From positions 682,001-746,000 of the forward strand of contig NZ_JADGMI010000001.1 of the NCBI RefSeq assembly GCF_015234305.1: DNA of 64,000 nt, read 5' to 3'. The DNA comes from Superficieibacter sp. 1612_C1 (GTDB lineage: Bacteria; Pseudomonadota; Gammaproteobacteria; Enterobacterales; Enterobacteriaceae). Below are positions 20,355-30,708 of the stretch, in pieces (position 1 is the stretch's first letter; each line of letters opens with the position of its first letter). The notes below the pieces were generated by a model. That model had not been told where the DNA came from. It worked only from the letters and a program-made list of their open reading frames with translations, and made no database searches. A program made the translations under genes and the position numbers.

Positions 20355-22163
20355 ATGTTGCTAAAGCGTAATTATGGTCGTCGATTGTCAGCATTAAGTT
20401 TGTGCCTGGCCTTCGCATTTGCTCCACTGTTCAACGCTCAGGCTGATGAGCCTGAAGTGGTTCCCGGAGATAGCGTCGCCGCGATGAGCGAAGGCGCACA
20501 GCCGCTGGTCCAGTCCAGTGCCGTCGAAATGATGACCGGTGCGCGGGCTTTCCCGGAGAACCATTCTCCGCAGGCGGGACGTACCGAGATTGAGTCACTG
20601 CTTCCGGCAGGTTACTCGCCCGTCTATCTCAATGCGCTGGCATCGCTGTATGCCGCGCGAGAAATGAAACCGATGTGGGAAAACCGCGAGGCGGTAAAGG
20701 CGTTCCAGCAGCAGCTGGCGGAAGTGGCCATCGCCGGTTTTCAGCCACAGTTTACCACCTGGGTGCAGTTATTGACCGATCCTGCTGTCACCGGGATGGC
20801 GCGTGATGTCGTGTTATCCGATGCCATGATGGGCTATCTGCACTTTGTCAGCGGTATTCCGGTCAAGGGCAACCGCTGGCTCTACAGTAGCAAACCTTAC
20901 GCGCTGGCAACGCCGCCGCTGTCGGTCATCAATCAGTGGCAGATGGCGCTGGACGACGGTTCTCTGCCGCAGTTTATCGCCACGCTTGCCCCGCAGCATT
21001 CCCAATATGAGGCGATGCATCAGGCGTTGCTTGCGCTGACGGAAGATCGTCGTCCGTGGCCGCAACTGACCGGTAAAGCCTCGCTGCGCCCAGGACAGTG
21101 GAGTAACGATATTCCGGCGCTGCGAGAAATCCTTGAGCGTAACGGTATGCTGGATGGCGGTCCTGATATTGCGCTTCCCGGCGATGTCGCCGTCAGCCCT
21201 TCAGCGGCTTCGACAGACACTAACGCGAAGGCGAAAAAGCCAGCTCAGGCAGTGCGCGCGGCGTACGATAAAACGCTGGTGGACGCGGTGAAGCGCTTCC
21301 AGGCGTGGCAGGGGCTGGGCGCTGACGGCATTATTGGCGGTGCGACGCGTGACTGGCTGAATGTGTCACCTGCGCAACGTGCGGGCGTATTAGCGCTTAA
21401 TATTCAGCGTTTGCGACTGCTGCCGGGCAAACTCTCTACCGGCATCATGGTGAATATTCCCGCCTACTCGCTTGTGTATTATCAGAATGGCGATCCAGTG
21501 CTGGATTCGCGAGTCATCGTCGGTCGTCCCGATCGCAAGACGCCGATGATGAGCAGTGCGTTAAATAACGTCGTGGTTAACCCGCCGTGGAACGTGCCGC
21601 CTACGCTGGCGCGTAAGGACATTCTGCCGAAGGTCTGGAACGATCCGGGGTATCTGGAGCGTCATGGTTATACGGTCAAGCGCGGCTGGAACAGCAACGA
21701 GACAATCGATCCGTGGAATGTAGACTGGGCGACCATTACGCCGTCTAATTTACCGTTCCGTTTTCAGCAGGCACCGGGGGCGCATAACTCGCTTGGTCGT
21801 TATAAATTTAATATGCCAAGTTCAGATGCTATTTATCTGCACGATACGCCGAACCATAACCTGTTCCAGCGCGACGCGCGTGCGCTGAGCTCCGGCTGCG
21901 TTCGCGTTAACAAAGCCGCGGAACTGGCGAATATGCTATTAACCGATGCAGGCTGGAATGACGCCCGCATTTCGGGCGCGTTAAAACAGGGCGATACCCG
22001 CTACGTTAATATTCCGCAAACTATTCCGGTCAATCTCTATTATTTAACGGCGTTTATTGGTGCGGATGGCAAAGCGCAGTATCGAACAGATATTTACAAT
22101 TATGATCTCACCGCGCGATCTGGCGCACAAATTATGGAAAAAGCTGAACAATTAATCAGGTAA
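20355..22163 (+). CDS. ldtD: L,D-transpeptidase LdtD
   Basis: Periplasmic enzyme that forms 3-3 (mDAP-mDAP) cross-links in peptidoglycan and can confer beta-lactam tolerance. Signal peptide at about 1-30 (cleavage near FNAQA-DEP), an N-terminal scaffold domain, a peptidoglycan-binding domain around '[21 protein letters not shown]' region (about 309-332), then a YkuD catalytic domain with '[11 protein letters not shown]' and 'SSGCVRV' holding nucleophile Cys515. Length is 602 versus 615 in E. coli; the difference lies in variable linkers before the PG-binding domain. Downstream mepK encodes an endopeptidase for the very bonds made here. Confidence 0.97.
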   Translation: MLLKRNYGRRLSALSLCLAFAFAPLFNAQADEPEVVPGDSVAAMSEGAQPLVQSSAVEMMTGARAFPENHSPQAGRTEIESLLPAGYSPVYLNALASLYAAREMKPMWENREAVKAFQQQLAEVAIAGFQPQFTTWVQLLTDPAVTGMARDVVLSDAMMGYLHFVSGIPVKGNRWLYSSKPYALATPPLSVINQWQMALDDGSLPQFIATLAPQHSQYEAMHQALLALTEDRRPWPQLTGKASLRPGQWSNDIPALREILERNGMLDGGPDIALPGDVAVSPSAASTDTNAKAKKPAQAVRAAYDKTLVDAVKRFQAWQGLGADGIIGGATRDWLNVSPAQRAGVLALNIQRLRLLPGKLSTGIMVNIPAYSLVYYQNGDPVLDSRVIVGRPDRKTPMMSSALNNVVVNPPWNVPPTLARKDILPKVWNDPGYLERHGYTVKRGWNSNETIDPWNVDWATITPSNLPFRFQQAPGAHNSLGRYKFNMPSSDAIYLHDTPNHNLFQRDARALSSGCVRVNKAAELANMLLTDAGWNDARISGALKQGDTRYVNIPQTIPVNLYYLTAFIGADGKAQYRTDIYNYDLTARSGAQIMEKAEQLIR

Positions 22164-22203
22164 ATGAAGCAGTTCAGAAAAACTAAGTACCGAAAGTATC
22201 AGT

Positions 22204-22240
22204 AAAAAAACGGGCCTGCATCGCTGCATGGCCCGTTTTT
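22204..22240 (+). terminator. Terminator of ldtD
   Basis: ACGGGCC/GGCCCGT stem extended by an inner TGCA/TGCA pairing, preceded by seven A and followed by five T, 40 bases after the ldtD stop. Confidence 0.9.
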
Positions 22241-22349
22241 GCTGGGTTTGGTAGCCTTGACGCCAGTGATAATGCCCGGTAAGGTGCTTTCGTGCGCCAG
22301 AAGTGCATAAATTATCAACACTAATACTTTTACTGTAGACCTGATTATC

Positions 22350-22901
22350 ATGGACAAATTTGACGCTAATCGCCGCAAACTGCTGGCGTTAGGTGGCGTT
22401 GCGCTGGGCGCAGCCGCCATCTTACCGACGCCTGCATTTGCCACCCTCTCGACCCCACGGCCGCGTATTTTGACGTTAAACAACCTGCATACGGGTGAGT
22501 CAATTAAGGCGGAGTTTTTCGATGGCAGAGGCTATATTCAGGATGAATTAGCAAAACTTAACCATTTTTTCCGCGACTATCGCGCGAATAAAATAAAGTC
22601 CATCGATCCGAAGTTGTTCGATCAGCTTTACCGTTTACAGGGACTGTTGGGCACGCGCAAACCGGTGCAGCTTATCTCCGGCTACCGTTCGTTGAATACT
22701 AACGACGACCTGCGCAGGCACAGTAGCGGGGTGGCAAAAAACAGCTACCACACCAAAGGCCAGGCAATGGATTTCCATATCGAAGGCCTTTCATTAAGCA
22801 ATGTTCGCAAAGCAGCGTTATCTATGCGCTCAGGTGGTGTAGGATATTACCCGAGCAGCAACTTTGTGCATATTGATACCGGGCCGGTGCGCCACTGGTA
22901 A
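22350..22901 (+). CDS. mepK: Tat-exported murein endopeptidase MepK (YcbK)
   Basis: M15-type zinc endopeptidase that cleaves mDAP-mDAP (3-3) cross-links, allowing wall growth when L,D-transpeptidases are active. Residues 1-31 form a twin-arginine signal ('NRRKLLALGG' then a hydrophobic stretch and A-x-A cleavage near AFA), so it is exported folded. The DUF882 catalytic part contains 'SGYRSLNTN', 'SYHTKGQAMDFHI' and 'FVHIDTGPVRHW', giving the His/Asp/His zinc ligands. 183 residues versus 182 in E. coli. It has its own leader after the ldtD terminator; the RBS is weak. Confidence 0.94.
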   Translation: MDKFDANRRKLLALGGVALGAAAILPTPAFATLSTPRPRILTLNNLHTGESIKAEFFDGRGYIQDELAKLNHFFRDYRANKIKSIDPKLFDQLYRLQGLLGTRKPVQLISGYRSLNTNDDLRRHSSGVAKNSYHTKGQAMDFHIEGLSLSNVRKAALSMRSGGVGYYPSSNFVHIDTGPVRHW

Positions 22902-22928
22902 TCAAACGCTTAATGAAACAGGAGCAGC

Positions 22929-23576
22929 ATGAACTATCGTATTATTCCGGTAACCGCCTTCTCGCAGAACTGTTCACTGATCTGGTGTGAGCAGACAACA
23001 CAGGCGGCGCTGGTCGATCCCGGCGGCGATGCCGAACGCATTAAACAGGAAGTGGCCGCGTCCGGCGTGACGCTAACGCAGATCTTGCTTACTCATGGAC
23101 ATCTCGATCACGTTGGAGCCGCTGCGGAGTTAGCAGAATTCTACAGCGTACCGATTGTGGGACCGGAAAAAGAGGATGAGTTCTGGCTTCAGGGGTTACC
23201 CGCACAGAGCCGGATGTTTGGACTGGAGGATTGTCAGCCGCTGACGCCGGATCGCTGGCTGAATGAGGGCGACAAGGTGAGCGTTGGTAACGTGAATCTT
23301 GAGGTGCTGCATTGTCCCGGACATACGCCAGGGCACATCGTGTTTTTCGATCCGCTTTCCCGTTTGCTGGTCTCAGGTGACGTAATTTTTAAAGGTGGAG
23401 TAGGGCGCAGTGATTTCCCGCGCGGCGATCATGGGCAACTTATTGATGCCATTAAGCGCAAATTGCTGCCGTTGGGTGATGACGTCACCTTTATCCCCGG
23501 CCACGGCCCGATGTCGACGCTCGGCCATGAAAGGCTGCATAATCCTTTCCTGCAGGATGAAATGCCGGTCTGGTAA
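22929..23576 (+). CDS. gloC: Type II hydroxyacylglutathione hydrolase GloC
   Basis: Metallo-beta-lactamase-fold glyoxalase II that hydrolyses S-lactoylglutathione to lactate and glutathione, the second step of methylglyoxal detoxification. Metal-binding '[11 protein letters not shown]' (about residues 56-66), 'CPGHTPGHI' and '[25 protein letters not shown]' motifs, and a terminal 'PGHGP'. Length 215 equals E. coli YcbL. AGGAG lies upstream of the ATG, 27 bp after mepK, suggesting co-transcription. mgsA, the methylglyoxal producer, is also in this window but far away. Confidence 0.94.
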   Translation: MNYRIIPVTAFSQNCSLIWCEQTTQAALVDPGGDAERIKQEVAASGVTLTQILLTHGHLDHVGAAAELAEFYSVPIVGPEKEDEFWLQGLPAQSRMFGLEDCQPLTPDRWLNEGDKVSVGNVNLEVLHCPGHTPGHIVFFDPLSRLLVSGDVIFKGGVGRSDFPRGDHGQLIDAIKRKLLPLGDDVTFIPGHGPMSTLGHERLHNPFLQDEMPVW

Positions 23577-23590
23577 CGCTGTACTGCTAT

Positions 23591-23621
23591 AAAAAATGCC
23601 GCATTCCGATGCGGCATTTTT
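23591..23621. terminator. Bidirectional terminator between gloC and aspC
   Basis: ATGCCGCAT/ATGCGGCAT stem with TCCG loop, flanked by A-run and T-run, so it can stop the converging gloC (+) and aspC (-) transcripts. Confidence 0.93.
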
Positions 23622-23634
23622 AATGGTCGCAGGC

Positions 23635-24825
23635 TTATAACACCGCGACAATCGCTTCGCACAGCGGAGCCATGTTATCCGGCGTCATCCCGGCAACGTT
23701 GACGCGTCCGGATGCCACCGCATACACACCAAACTCTTCACGCAGACGCAGTACCTGAGCTTTGGTCAGACCGCTGAATGAAAACATGCCGTTCTGTCTG
23801 GTAATAAAGCTGAAGTCACGGTTGGCACCTTTTTCCTGAAGCGTATTCACAAACAGCAAACGCATACGCTGGATGCGCTGGCGCATGTCGGTCAGCTCCT
23901 GCTCCCAGATGGCGCGGAGCGCGTCATTACTGAGGATTGTCGCAACTACCGCAGCACCGTGTGCCGGTGGGTTGGAGTAGTTAGCGCGAATGGTCGATTT
24001 CATCTGGCTGAACGCGCGATCGGCGGTTGCCGCATCACCCGCCACCAGCGTACAGGCCCCGACACGCTCGTTGTACAGGCCGAAGTTTTTGGAGAATGAA
24101 CTGGCGACAATCAGCTCCTGATGCAGCGCCGCAAACGCGCGCAGACCTTCGGCATCCTCTTCCAGCCCGCGGGCAAAGCCCTGATAGGCGAAATCAAACA
24201 ACGGCAACCAGCCTTTTTCTACCGACAGCTGTGCCAGCTGCTGCCACTGTTCCAGCGTCGGGTCGATACCGGTCGGGTTATGGCAGCAACCGTGGAAAAG
24301 CACGACGTCGCCCGCTTGTGCCTCGTTCAGACTTGCCAGCAGGCCGTCAAAATCGAGAGCATGGTTAGCTGCGTCATAGTAGTTGTATTCACGAACTTCC
24401 AGCCCCGCCGCGTTAAATACGCCCTTATGGTTCGGCCAGCTCGGATTGCTGACCCAGATACGTTTAACGTCGGTATTTTTGGCGATAAAATCAGCCGCCA
24501 CGCGCAGTGCGCCCGTGCCGCCTGGAGTCTGAGCGGTGCGCGCACGCGTGTCGCTGACAATGGCACTGCCTTTACCGAATAATAATTCCTGCGTGCAACG
24601 GCCAAATTCCGGGATACCGTCAATACCCAGATAGTTTTTCGTATTTTCGTTTTCCAGCAGATATTGTTCTGCTTTCTTCACGCTGGTCAGTACCGGCGTC
24701 TTGCCGGTTTCATCTTTATAAACGCCGATACCGAGGTTGATTTTTGTCGGGCGGTCATCGGCACGAAACAGATCGGCAAGGCCCAGAATAGGGTCGGCAG
24801 GGGCTGCGGTAATGTTCTCAAACAT
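23635..24825 (-). CDS. aspC: Aspartate aminotransferase
   Basis: PLP enzyme interconverting aspartate and 2-oxoglutarate with oxaloacetate and glutamate; also transaminates aromatic amino acids. Fold-type I motifs are visible: '[12 protein letters not shown]' (about 108-119), 'NPTGIDPT' (about 183-190), Schiff-base Lys in '[16 protein letters not shown]' (about residue 246) and substrate-binding Arg near the C-terminus. Length 396 equals E. coli. It lies downstream of ompF on the same strand but is separated by the ompF terminator, so it has its own promoter in 24826-24950. Confidence 0.98.
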   Translation of the reverse strand: MFENITAAPADPILGLADLFRADDRPTKINLGIGVYKDETGKTPVLTSVKKAEQYLLENENTKNYLGIDGIPEFGRCTQELLFGKGSAIVSDTRARTAQTPGGTGALRVAADFIAKNTDVKRIWVSNPSWPNHKGVFNAAGLEVREYNYYDAANHALDFDGLLASLNEAQAGDVVLFHGCCHNPTGIDPTLEQWQQLAQLSVEKGWLPLFDFAYQGFARGLEEDAEGLRAFAALHQELIVASSFSKNFGLYNERVGACTLVAGDAATADRAFSQMKSTIRANYSNPPAHGAAVVATILSNDALRAIWEQELTDMRQRIQRMRLLFVNTLQEKGANRDFSFITRQNGMFSFSGLTKAQVLRLREEFGVYAVASGRVNVAGMTPDNMAPLCEAIVAVL

Positions 24826-24954
24826 GGCGAAGTTCCATTGTGATTACAGAAGGGAGATCCGCTATCAGGTTAACGGTAGATGGCGCAAATGCCAACCGTT
24901 TGCGACAAAAAGCGCGGGTCTTTTTACAAGAGAAAATTTTTCGCTGACGGACAT

Positions 24955-24983
24955 AAAAAAACAGGACCGAAGTCCTGTTTTTC
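24955..24983 (-). terminator. Terminator of ompF
   Basis: ACAGGAC/GTCCTGT stem with CGAA loop and A/T runs on both sides, 25 bases beyond the ompF stop on the minus strand. Confidence 0.93.
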
Positions 24984-25008
24984 AAGTATCTGACAGAATA
25001 GTTTCTGA

Positions 25009-26079
25009 TTAGAACTGGTAAACGATACCCACTGCAACAGTGTCATCAGAACCAATGCCCAGCTCGTTGTCGCTGTCGATCTGGTTGATGATGTAGTCTA
25101 CGTAGGTAGACATGTTTTTGTTGAAGTAGTAGGTCGCGCCCACTTCGAAGTAGTTCACTACGTCAACGTCACCGATGCCTTCAACATCTTTCGCTTTAGA
25201 TTTGGTGTAGCCCAGGGACGGACGCAGACCGAAATCGAACTGATACTGTGCAACCAGCAGCACGTCTTCAGTTTTGTTCGCGTAACCGCCAGGGATACGG
25301 CTTGCGTTACGGGTTTCGCTGTAAGTACCGGCCAGGTAGATGTTGTTCGCATCATACTTAACAGAGGTCGCCCACTGCTCAGCAGTCGCGCCGTCACCCA
25401 GTGCCAGAGCTTCCTGGTCATTGGTACGGTCAGCGGCACCGTAAGCACCCACCACGCCGAAGCCGTCAACTTCGTAGCTCAGAGAGCCAGCCCAGCCGTC
25501 GCCGTTAGAACGGTTAACGGTAGAACGTTCGTTTTTGCCCAGGTACTGTGCAGCAAAGTTCAGGCCGTCAACCAGACCGAAGAAGTTGGAGTTACGGTAA
25601 GTAGCCAGACCACCGGTACGGCCAGCGAAGAACTGGTCGGAACCTGCGGTGTCGCCGCCGAACTCAGGCAGCATATCGGTGTAACCCAGCGCGTCGTATA
25701 CCAGGCCGTAGTTACGACCGTAGTCGAAAGAACCCGCGTCGCCGAATTTCAGACCCGCGAATGCCAGACGGGTTTTGTTACCGTCCTGAGCGTCAGAACC
25801 TTCGGAGTTGTTGCCGTTGAACTGATATTCCCACTGGCCGTAACCGGTCAGTTGGTCATTAATCTGAGTTTCCCCTTTGAAACCAAGACGGGCATAGGTC
25901 TGATCGCCGTTACCACCGTAGCTGTTATCGCCATTGTCTTTAGAGAAGTAGTGCAGACCTACTGCTTTACCGTAGATATCAACTTTGTTGCCATCTTTGT
26001 TGTAAACTTCAGCAGCGTTAGCCGCACCCGCTACCAGCAGGGCAGGGATAACCACTGCCAGGATATTGCGCTTCATCAT
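25009..26079 (-). CDS. ompF: Outer-membrane porin OmpF
   Basis: Trimeric general diffusion porin for small hydrophilic solutes and beta-lactams. A 22-residue signal peptide (ending AANA) precedes a mature protein starting AEVYNKDG, typical of OmpF. The constriction loop L3 holds 'DMLPEFGGD'. The C-terminus ends VGIVYQF, with the terminal Phe required for BAM recognition. 356 residues versus 362 in E. coli, differences lying in surface loops (for example around '[11 protein letters not shown]'). Assignment to ompF rather than ompC rests on the aspC-ompF-asnS context and the OmpF-type leader. Confidence 0.96.
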   Translation of the reverse strand: MMKRNILAVVIPALLVAGAANAAEVYNKDGNKVDIYGKAVGLHYFSKDNGDNSYGGNGDQTYARLGFKGETQINDQLTGYGQWEYQFNGNNSEGSDAQDGNKTRLAFAGLKFGDAGSFDYGRNYGLVYDALGYTDMLPEFGGDTAGSDQFFAGRTGGLATYRNSNFFGLVDGLNFAAQYLGKNERSTVNRSNGDGWAGSLSYEVDGFGVVGAYGAADRTNDQEALALGDGATAEQWATSVKYDANNIYLAGTYSETRNASRIPGGYANKTEDVLLVAQYQFDFGLRPSLGYTKSKAKDVEGIGDVDVVNYFEVGATYYFNKNMSTYVDYIINQIDSDNELGIGSDDTVAVGIVYQF

Positions 26080-26184
26080 TATTTATTACCCTCATTGGTT
26101 TTTTTTTGAACACCTGCCACTGCCGCCAATAAATTCTGTCAATATAAATTTACGGAACCATTGATGAGAGTTTGGTGTCTTTCT

Positions 26185-26285
26185 GTGTCTGAGAGGCATC
26201 TTTCCATTCATAACAACGTTTCGCTAGCCTGAAAGTGCTACAAATGTCTAAAATGAGTAACAAAAAGAAATAATGTGTAAATAAA
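26185..26285 (-). promoter_or_regulatory. ompF promoter with OmpR-binding region
   Basis: On the minus strand the -10 element is AAAGAT (26203-26198), giving a start near 26190 and a leader of about 110 nt, as in E. coli. The segment 26229-26285 corresponds to OmpR sites F1-F3; the F3 part 'TTTGTAGCACTTTCA' is almost unchanged. The leader also retains 'ATGAGGGTAATAAATAATG' at the start codon, the region paired by the sRNA MicF in E. coli. Inferred from similarity. Confidence 0.8.
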
Positions 26286-26637
26286 TATTAATTTTAAGGA
26301 GCTTTGTGAGACACCTCTAAATTCCGGAGCGATCGCTTATTAAAACAGCGTCTTATACTCTATATATATGAAATGCTTATATTTAATTTAGATAAAAGCC
26401 TTTCTTATCGTCGGACCAATCCAATCACGTTTTTTCTTCTGATGTTATTTAGCCATCCAGATAGCCGATATGAACGGTCAAATTATGCTATGTGATAAGA
26501 AATAACTTAGGCGCAATAAGAATGTGGGATTATTTTTGTACATTTTTGTAACATCGAAACGGAGTGTTACAGTCCTGGCTGGAAAGGGGGTTGAAAGAGG
26601 GATTTGCTGAAGATTATTGACAAAACGGGCAGAGAAA
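26286..26637. other. AT-rich non-coding spacer between ompF control region and asnS
   Basis: No convincing gene. The stretch is unusually AT-rich for the window (runs such as TATATATATGAAATG and ATTTAATTTAG), which would suit curved DNA and IHF or upstream OmpR binding, as known in the distal ompF control region of E. coli. Short open frames here lack ribosome-binding sites. Confidence 0.6.
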
Positions 26638-26665
26638 CAAAAAAAGCCAGCCGAAGCTGGCTTTT
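26638..26665 (-). terminator. Terminator of asnS
   Basis: GCCAGC/GCTGGC stem with CGAA tetraloop; on the minus strand it is followed by a run of eight T. It lies 8 bases beyond the asnS stop. Confidence 0.92.
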
Positions 26666-26672
26666 GGGAACA

Positions 26673-28073
26673 TCAGAATGTGGCGTTGCGCGGGGTACGC
26701 GGGAACGGGATCACATCGCGGACGTTTTGTACGCCAGTGACATACGCAATCAGGCGTTCAAAGCCAAGACCGAAACCGGAGTGCGGTACGGTGCCATAGC
26801 GACGCAGATCGCGATACCACCAGTAATCCTCTTTGTTGAGGCCCATTTCAGCCATGCGCGCGTCCAGCACATCTAGACGCTCTTCACGCTGCGAACCACC
26901 GATAATCTCACCGATACCCGGCGCGAGAACATCCATGGCAGCCACGGTTTTCCCGTCATCGTTAAGGCGCATATAGAACGCCTTAATGTCTTTCGGATAG
27001 TTTTTGACAACTACCGGCGCTTTGAAGTGCTGCTCGGCGAGATAACGCTCGTGCTCGGAGGAGAGGTCTACACCCCAGTAAACCGGGTTCTCAAACGTCT
27101 GGCCGCAGTTTTCGAGAATGGTTACCGCGTCGGTATAATCTACCTGCGCGAAATCGGCGGAAATAAAGCGTTCCAGACGTTCGATGGCGTCTTTATCCAC
27201 GCGTTCTGCGAAGAATTTCAGGTCATCCATACGCTCGTCAAGCACCGCTTTAAAGACGTATTTCAGCATGGCTTCCGCCAGGCGGGCGTTATCTTCAAGA
27301 TCGGCAAAGGCGATTTCCGGCTCCAGCATCCAGAACTCTGCCAGATGGCGGCTGGTGTTGGAGTTTTCGGCGCGGAAGGTTGGCCCGAAGGTATACACTT
27401 TTGACAGCGCGCAGGCATACGTTTCGGCGTTAAGCTGCCCGGACACGGTCAGGAAGGCTTCTTTACCGAAGAAATCCTGGTCGAAGTCGATTTTGCCCTG
27501 ATCGTTGCGCGGCAGGTTTTCCAGATCCAGCGTGGAGACGCGGAACATTTCGCCGGCACCTTCGGTATCGGAAGCGGTGATAAGCGGCGTCGACACCCAG
27601 AAAAAGCCCTGTTCGTGGAAGAAACGGTGCAGCGCCTGTGCCAGGGTATGACGTACGCGGGCGACCGCGCCAATCAGGTTGGTGCGCGGACGCATATGCG
27701 CCACTTCACGCAGGTACTCGATGCTGTGGCGTTTAGCTGCCATCGGGTAGGTATCCGGATCGTCCACCCAGCCCGCAACGTCTACTGAGGTCGCCTGAAG
27801 TTCAAAGGCCTGGCCCTGTCCCGGAGAGGCGGTAACCACGCCGGTGACGATAACTGAACAACCCGTCGTCAGGTGCAGCACATCATCATTGTAATTGGGC
27901 AGAGAATTATTTATGACGGCCTGGACAGGATCAAAGCAGGAACCGTCATAAACGGCGAGGAAGGAGATGCCAGCTTTTGAATCTCGACGGGTACGTACCC
28001 ATCCGCGCACGGTGACTTCACTGTCAACGGCAACGCGGCCCTGGAGTACGTCGGCTACAGGCACAACGCTCAT
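26673..28073 (-). CDS. asnS: Asparaginyl-tRNA synthetase
   Basis: Class IIb aminoacyl-tRNA synthetase charging tRNA-Asn. An N-terminal OB-fold anticodon-binding domain (about 1-120, '[14 protein letters not shown]') is followed by the catalytic core with motif 2 '[15 protein letters not shown]' and motif 3 'GFGLGFERL' near the C-terminus. Length 466 equals E. coli. Monocistronic between pncB and ompF terminators. Confidence 0.98.
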   Translation of the reverse strand: MSVVPVADVLQGRVAVDSEVTVRGWVRTRRDSKAGISFLAVYDGSCFDPVQAVINNSLPNYNDDVLHLTTGCSVIVTGVVTASPGQGQAFELQATSVDVAGWVDDPDTYPMAAKRHSIEYLREVAHMRPRTNLIGAVARVRHTLAQALHRFFHEQGFFWVSTPLITASDTEGAGEMFRVSTLDLENLPRNDQGKIDFDQDFFGKEAFLTVSGQLNAETYACALSKVYTFGPTFRAENSNTSRHLAEFWMLEPEIAFADLEDNARLAEAMLKYVFKAVLDERMDDLKFFAERVDKDAIERLERFISADFAQVDYTDAVTILENCGQTFENPVYWGVDLSSEHERYLAEQHFKAPVVVKNYPKDIKAFYMRLNDDGKTVAAMDVLAPGIGEIIGGSQREERLDVLDARMAEMGLNKEDYWWYRDLRRYGTVPHSGFGLGFERLIAYVTGVQNVRDVIPFPRTPRNATF

Positions 28074-28218
28074 AAATAGTCTCTCTGTTATCTGTTAATA
28101 GTCCAATGAACATATAAATATCCACCCCTGGCGGGGGGATACCTATGTTACCTGTCATCCGCTATCAGACAAGCAGAATTCGCAGCGTGAAGGGAATAAA
28201 TCGGAAAATAACAATGAC

Positions 28219-28246
28219 AAAGGGAGCCGTTACGGCTCCCTTTTCA
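28219..28246 (-). terminator. Terminator of pncB
   Basis: AGGGAGCCG/CGGCTCCCT stem with a 3-nt loop. It lies 25 bases downstream of the pncB stop on the minus strand. The downstream T-run on that strand is short. Confidence 0.75.
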
Positions 28247-28270
28247 GACCAGACGTGACTCAGACTGATA

Positions 28271-29473
28271 CTAGCTGGCTTTTTTCACTTTAGGCAGGTC
28301 GAACGCCTTACGCAGCGCGCGCACAAACGCTTTATCGTGGCAAATAGTTTTACCCGGACTGTCGGACAGTTTGGCAACCGGCTTGCCGTTACATTCTACC
28401 AGTTTAATGACAATATTCAGCGGTTTCACCTGGGGAATATCACAGGTCAGACGGGTGCCGATGCCAAAGCCCAGATTGACGCGATCGGCAAAGTGCCGGT
28501 ACAGGTCAAAGGCTTTATTGAGATCGAGATTATCGGAGAACACCAGCGTCTTGCTTAACGGGTCGATACCCAGCTTTTGATAATGCGCAATGGCCTTTTC
28601 ACCCCATTCAACCGGATCGCCGGAATCGTGGCGCAGCCCCTGATAGCGGGTGGCAAACTCGGGGCCAAAGTCGCGCAGGAAGGCGTCCATGGTAATACAG
28701 TCGGTGAGCGCAATACCCAGCTGATCCGGATATTCCGTTAACCAGGCGGCAAGCGCGGCACGCTGGCTGGTGGCAAGGTCCGGGCTGATTTGCTGATGCG
28801 CCTGGAACCATTCATGCGCCTGAGTCCCCATCGGCGTAAGCGACAGACGACGAGCGAGATCGTAATTGCTGGTGCCGACGAACCACGGTTCCTGCTGTAA
28901 ACGGTGGACGATGGCCTGCTGCACGTCGCGGGAAAAGCGGCGGCGGGTGCCGAAATCCATCAGCCGGAACGCAGACATGTCTGTCTCTGCGGTCAGCGTG
29001 GAAAACGTCGCAAGCTTTTGCTCCAGCGCGTCCAGCGCCAGTTGCGTGGTCGCCTCGGGTGAGCGGTAGCGATGAACCAGTTCACTCACCACCGCCAGCA
29101 GGGGCACTTCCCACATAATCACTTCCCGCCACGGCCCGGCAAGACGAATGCTCAACTTGCCATCTTCATTACTGACCGTCACCTGTGATGAGTCGTAACG
29201 GAAATCGCGAAGCCAGTCGAGGTAGTCTTTTTTAAAGAAGGGCAGGCCGGACAGCCACTGATATTCGTCATCCTGCAAGCGGAGGGATTGCATCGCCTCG
29301 ACCTGTTCACGAATAGCATCGGCATAAATACCCAGCAGATCGTCTCCACGACAGCGGAACTCAGCCGCAACCTGTACGTCGTAGTAGTGGTGGAAAACCG
29401 CCTGCTGCATGTGCAGCTTGTAGGCGTCGGTATCAAGCAGCGAATACAGTATAGGAGAAGCGAATTGTCTCAT
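28271..29473 (-). CDS. pncB: Nicotinate phosphoribosyltransferase
   Basis: First step of the Preiss-Handler NAD salvage route: nicotinate + PRPP to nicotinate mononucleotide, coupled to ATP hydrolysis. The family motifs '[16 protein letters not shown]' near the N-terminus, '[10 protein letters not shown]' and '[19 protein letters not shown]' are present. Start at 29473 gives 400 residues as in E. coli; a longer frame upstream is not supported by homologues. A promoter with an overlapping palindrome lies upstream. Confidence 0.97.
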   Translation of the reverse strand: MRQFASPILYSLLDTDAYKLHMQQAVFHHYYDVQVAAEFRCRGDDLLGIYADAIREQVEAMQSLRLQDDEYQWLSGLPFFKKDYLDWLRDFRYDSSQVTVSNEDGKLSIRLAGPWREVIMWEVPLLAVVSELVHRYRSPEATTQLALDALEQKLATFSTLTAETDMSAFRLMDFGTRRRFSRDVQQAIVHRLQQEPWFVGTSNYDLARRLSLTPMGTQAHEWFQAHQQISPDLATSQRAALAAWLTEYPDQLGIALTDCITMDAFLRDFGPEFATRYQGLRHDSGDPVEWGEKAIAHYQKLGIDPLSKTLVFSDNLDLNKAFDLYRHFADRVNLGFGIGTRLTCDIPQVKPLNIVIKLVECNGKPVAKLSDSPGKTICHDKAFVRALRKAFDLPKVKKAS

Positions 29474-29538
29474 GGTGCGCTGTAGCGTCCTCTTACAGGA
29501 GCGTTTCCATCTCAAACCGGGTAGATAAAAGACGCAGG

Positions 29539-29567
29539 AGTATACCCTGATTATCTGTTTATTAAAC
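29539..29567 (-). promoter_or_regulatory. pncB promoter with overlapping palindrome
   Basis: Minus strand: TTTAAT (29566-29561), 16-bp spacer, TATACT (29544-29539). The palindrome GTTTA-T-TAAAC (29557-29567) covers the -35. NadR is the known repressor of pncB and its half-sites read TGTTTA/TAAACA, but the published spacing is wider than here, so NadR binding is only a suggestion. Confidence 0.45.
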
Positions 29568-29759
29568 CCCGATCACAACACAAGCTGCCAGTTGGATCGA
29601 GAGCATTTCGTGCCACATGTTACCTGAATGTAGAAAAAATTACTTAACCCTTAGAAAATTAAGCCTTTTAAGCACTAACTCGTTTCTGGCAAGTTTCAAC
29701 GGGTAAAAAATTTCTCTATGGCTTTTGTTTAGTATAGCGAACCATTTGCCGGGGGAACA

Positions 29760-30425
29760 TCAGGCGGTCTTATCCTGATCGTCAACGCCGTAATACAGTT
29801 TTCCCAGTTTAATGAGGCCGCGCCCCTGCGCTTTGCGGTGCAGATTGCTATCACGCAGGGAATAAATACAGCCGCAATACTCCTGCTGATAAAACTGCTC
29901 GCGCTTGCTGATTTCGATCATTCGCGCAGAGCCTCCCTGTTTGCGCCAGTTATAATCCCAGTAAGTCAACTCATAAGCAGCGGCGGCGCGATGACCGCAG
30001 TCGTTAATCTGCTGCATGTTTTTCCAGCGGGAAATACCCAGTGAACTGCTGATAACCTTAAATCCATTTTCCGCCGCGTATAAGGCGGTACGCTCAAAAC
30101 GCATATCAAAGCACATGGTGCAGCGCACGCCGCGCTCTGGCTCCCACTCCATGCCCTTTGCCCGCTCAAACCAGTTGTCGGTATCATAATCCGCATCAAC
30201 AAAAGGCACGCCGTGTTTCTCGGCAAAACGGATATTCTCCTCCTTGCGCAGCAGGTATTCCTTTTGCGGATGGATATTCGGGTTATAGAAGAAAATGGTG
30301 TAGTCAATACCAGACGCCTGTATGGCTTCCATCACTTCGCCTGAGCAAGGGGCACAGCAGGAGTGCAACAGCAGTCGGGTTTCATTATCAGGTAGCGTCA
30401 ATTGTGGGCGGGTGAATTCTTGCAT
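29760..30425 (-). CDS. queH: Epoxyqueuosine reductase QueH (DUF208)
   Basis: Last step of queuosine tRNA modification: reduces epoxyqueuosine to queuosine at the wobble base of tRNA Asp, Asn, His and Tyr. Family hallmarks are the N-terminal '[12 protein letters not shown]' (about residues 17-28), 'CTMCFDMR', and a late 'YCGCIYS', giving the Cys set for the iron-sulfur and second iron sites. E. coli K-12 lacks QueH and uses the unrelated cobalamin enzyme QueG. Start 30425 follows AAAGG; in-frame codons up to 30470 leave the start uncertain. Located between pncB and pepN, which are adjacent in E. coli; divergent from pepN. Confidence 0.92.
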   Translation of the reverse strand: MQEFTRPQLTLPDNETRLLLHSCCAPCSGEVMEAIQASGIDYTIFFYNPNIHPQKEYLLRKEENIRFAEKHGVPFVDADYDTDNWFERAKGMEWEPERGVRCTMCFDMRFERTALYAAENGFKVISSSLGISRWKNMQQINDCGHRAAAAYELTYWDYNWRKQGGSARMIEISKREQFYQQEYCGCIYSLRDSNLHRKAQGRGLIKLGKLYYGVDDQDKTA

Positions 30426-30708
30426 TTTTTTGGCCTTTAGCCCGATCATCATTACGCTAGACCATAACAAAAATTGAACAGTATTTTAACCTTTAGGGCG
30501 ATAATCTGGATTTCTGGCGCTGACCTGACATAGAGTGTCAGGCATTCAACTTGTCAAAACGACTATAACTGGACCCGTTGATGCATGAGCGTAAGAAATG
30601 GTGCAATTTGCGCCCTCAACGGCGAAAGATGTTTATTCTGCATAGCGCGATCCAGGCAACAGGAATAGACTGGAATCGATACCTAACTGAAGATGCTAAA
30701 GGTTTTTT

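Noticed and set aside
26286-26637. Hidden small gene or sRNA between ompF and asnS
   Set aside because: No terminator-like hairpin, RBS-led frame or clear promoter pair; the region's AT-richness fits an ompF upstream control region.
29556-29567. Definite NadR operator at pncB
   Set aside because: The palindrome lacks the 6-bp spacing of known NadR boxes, so it is reported only as a possibility within the promoter entry.
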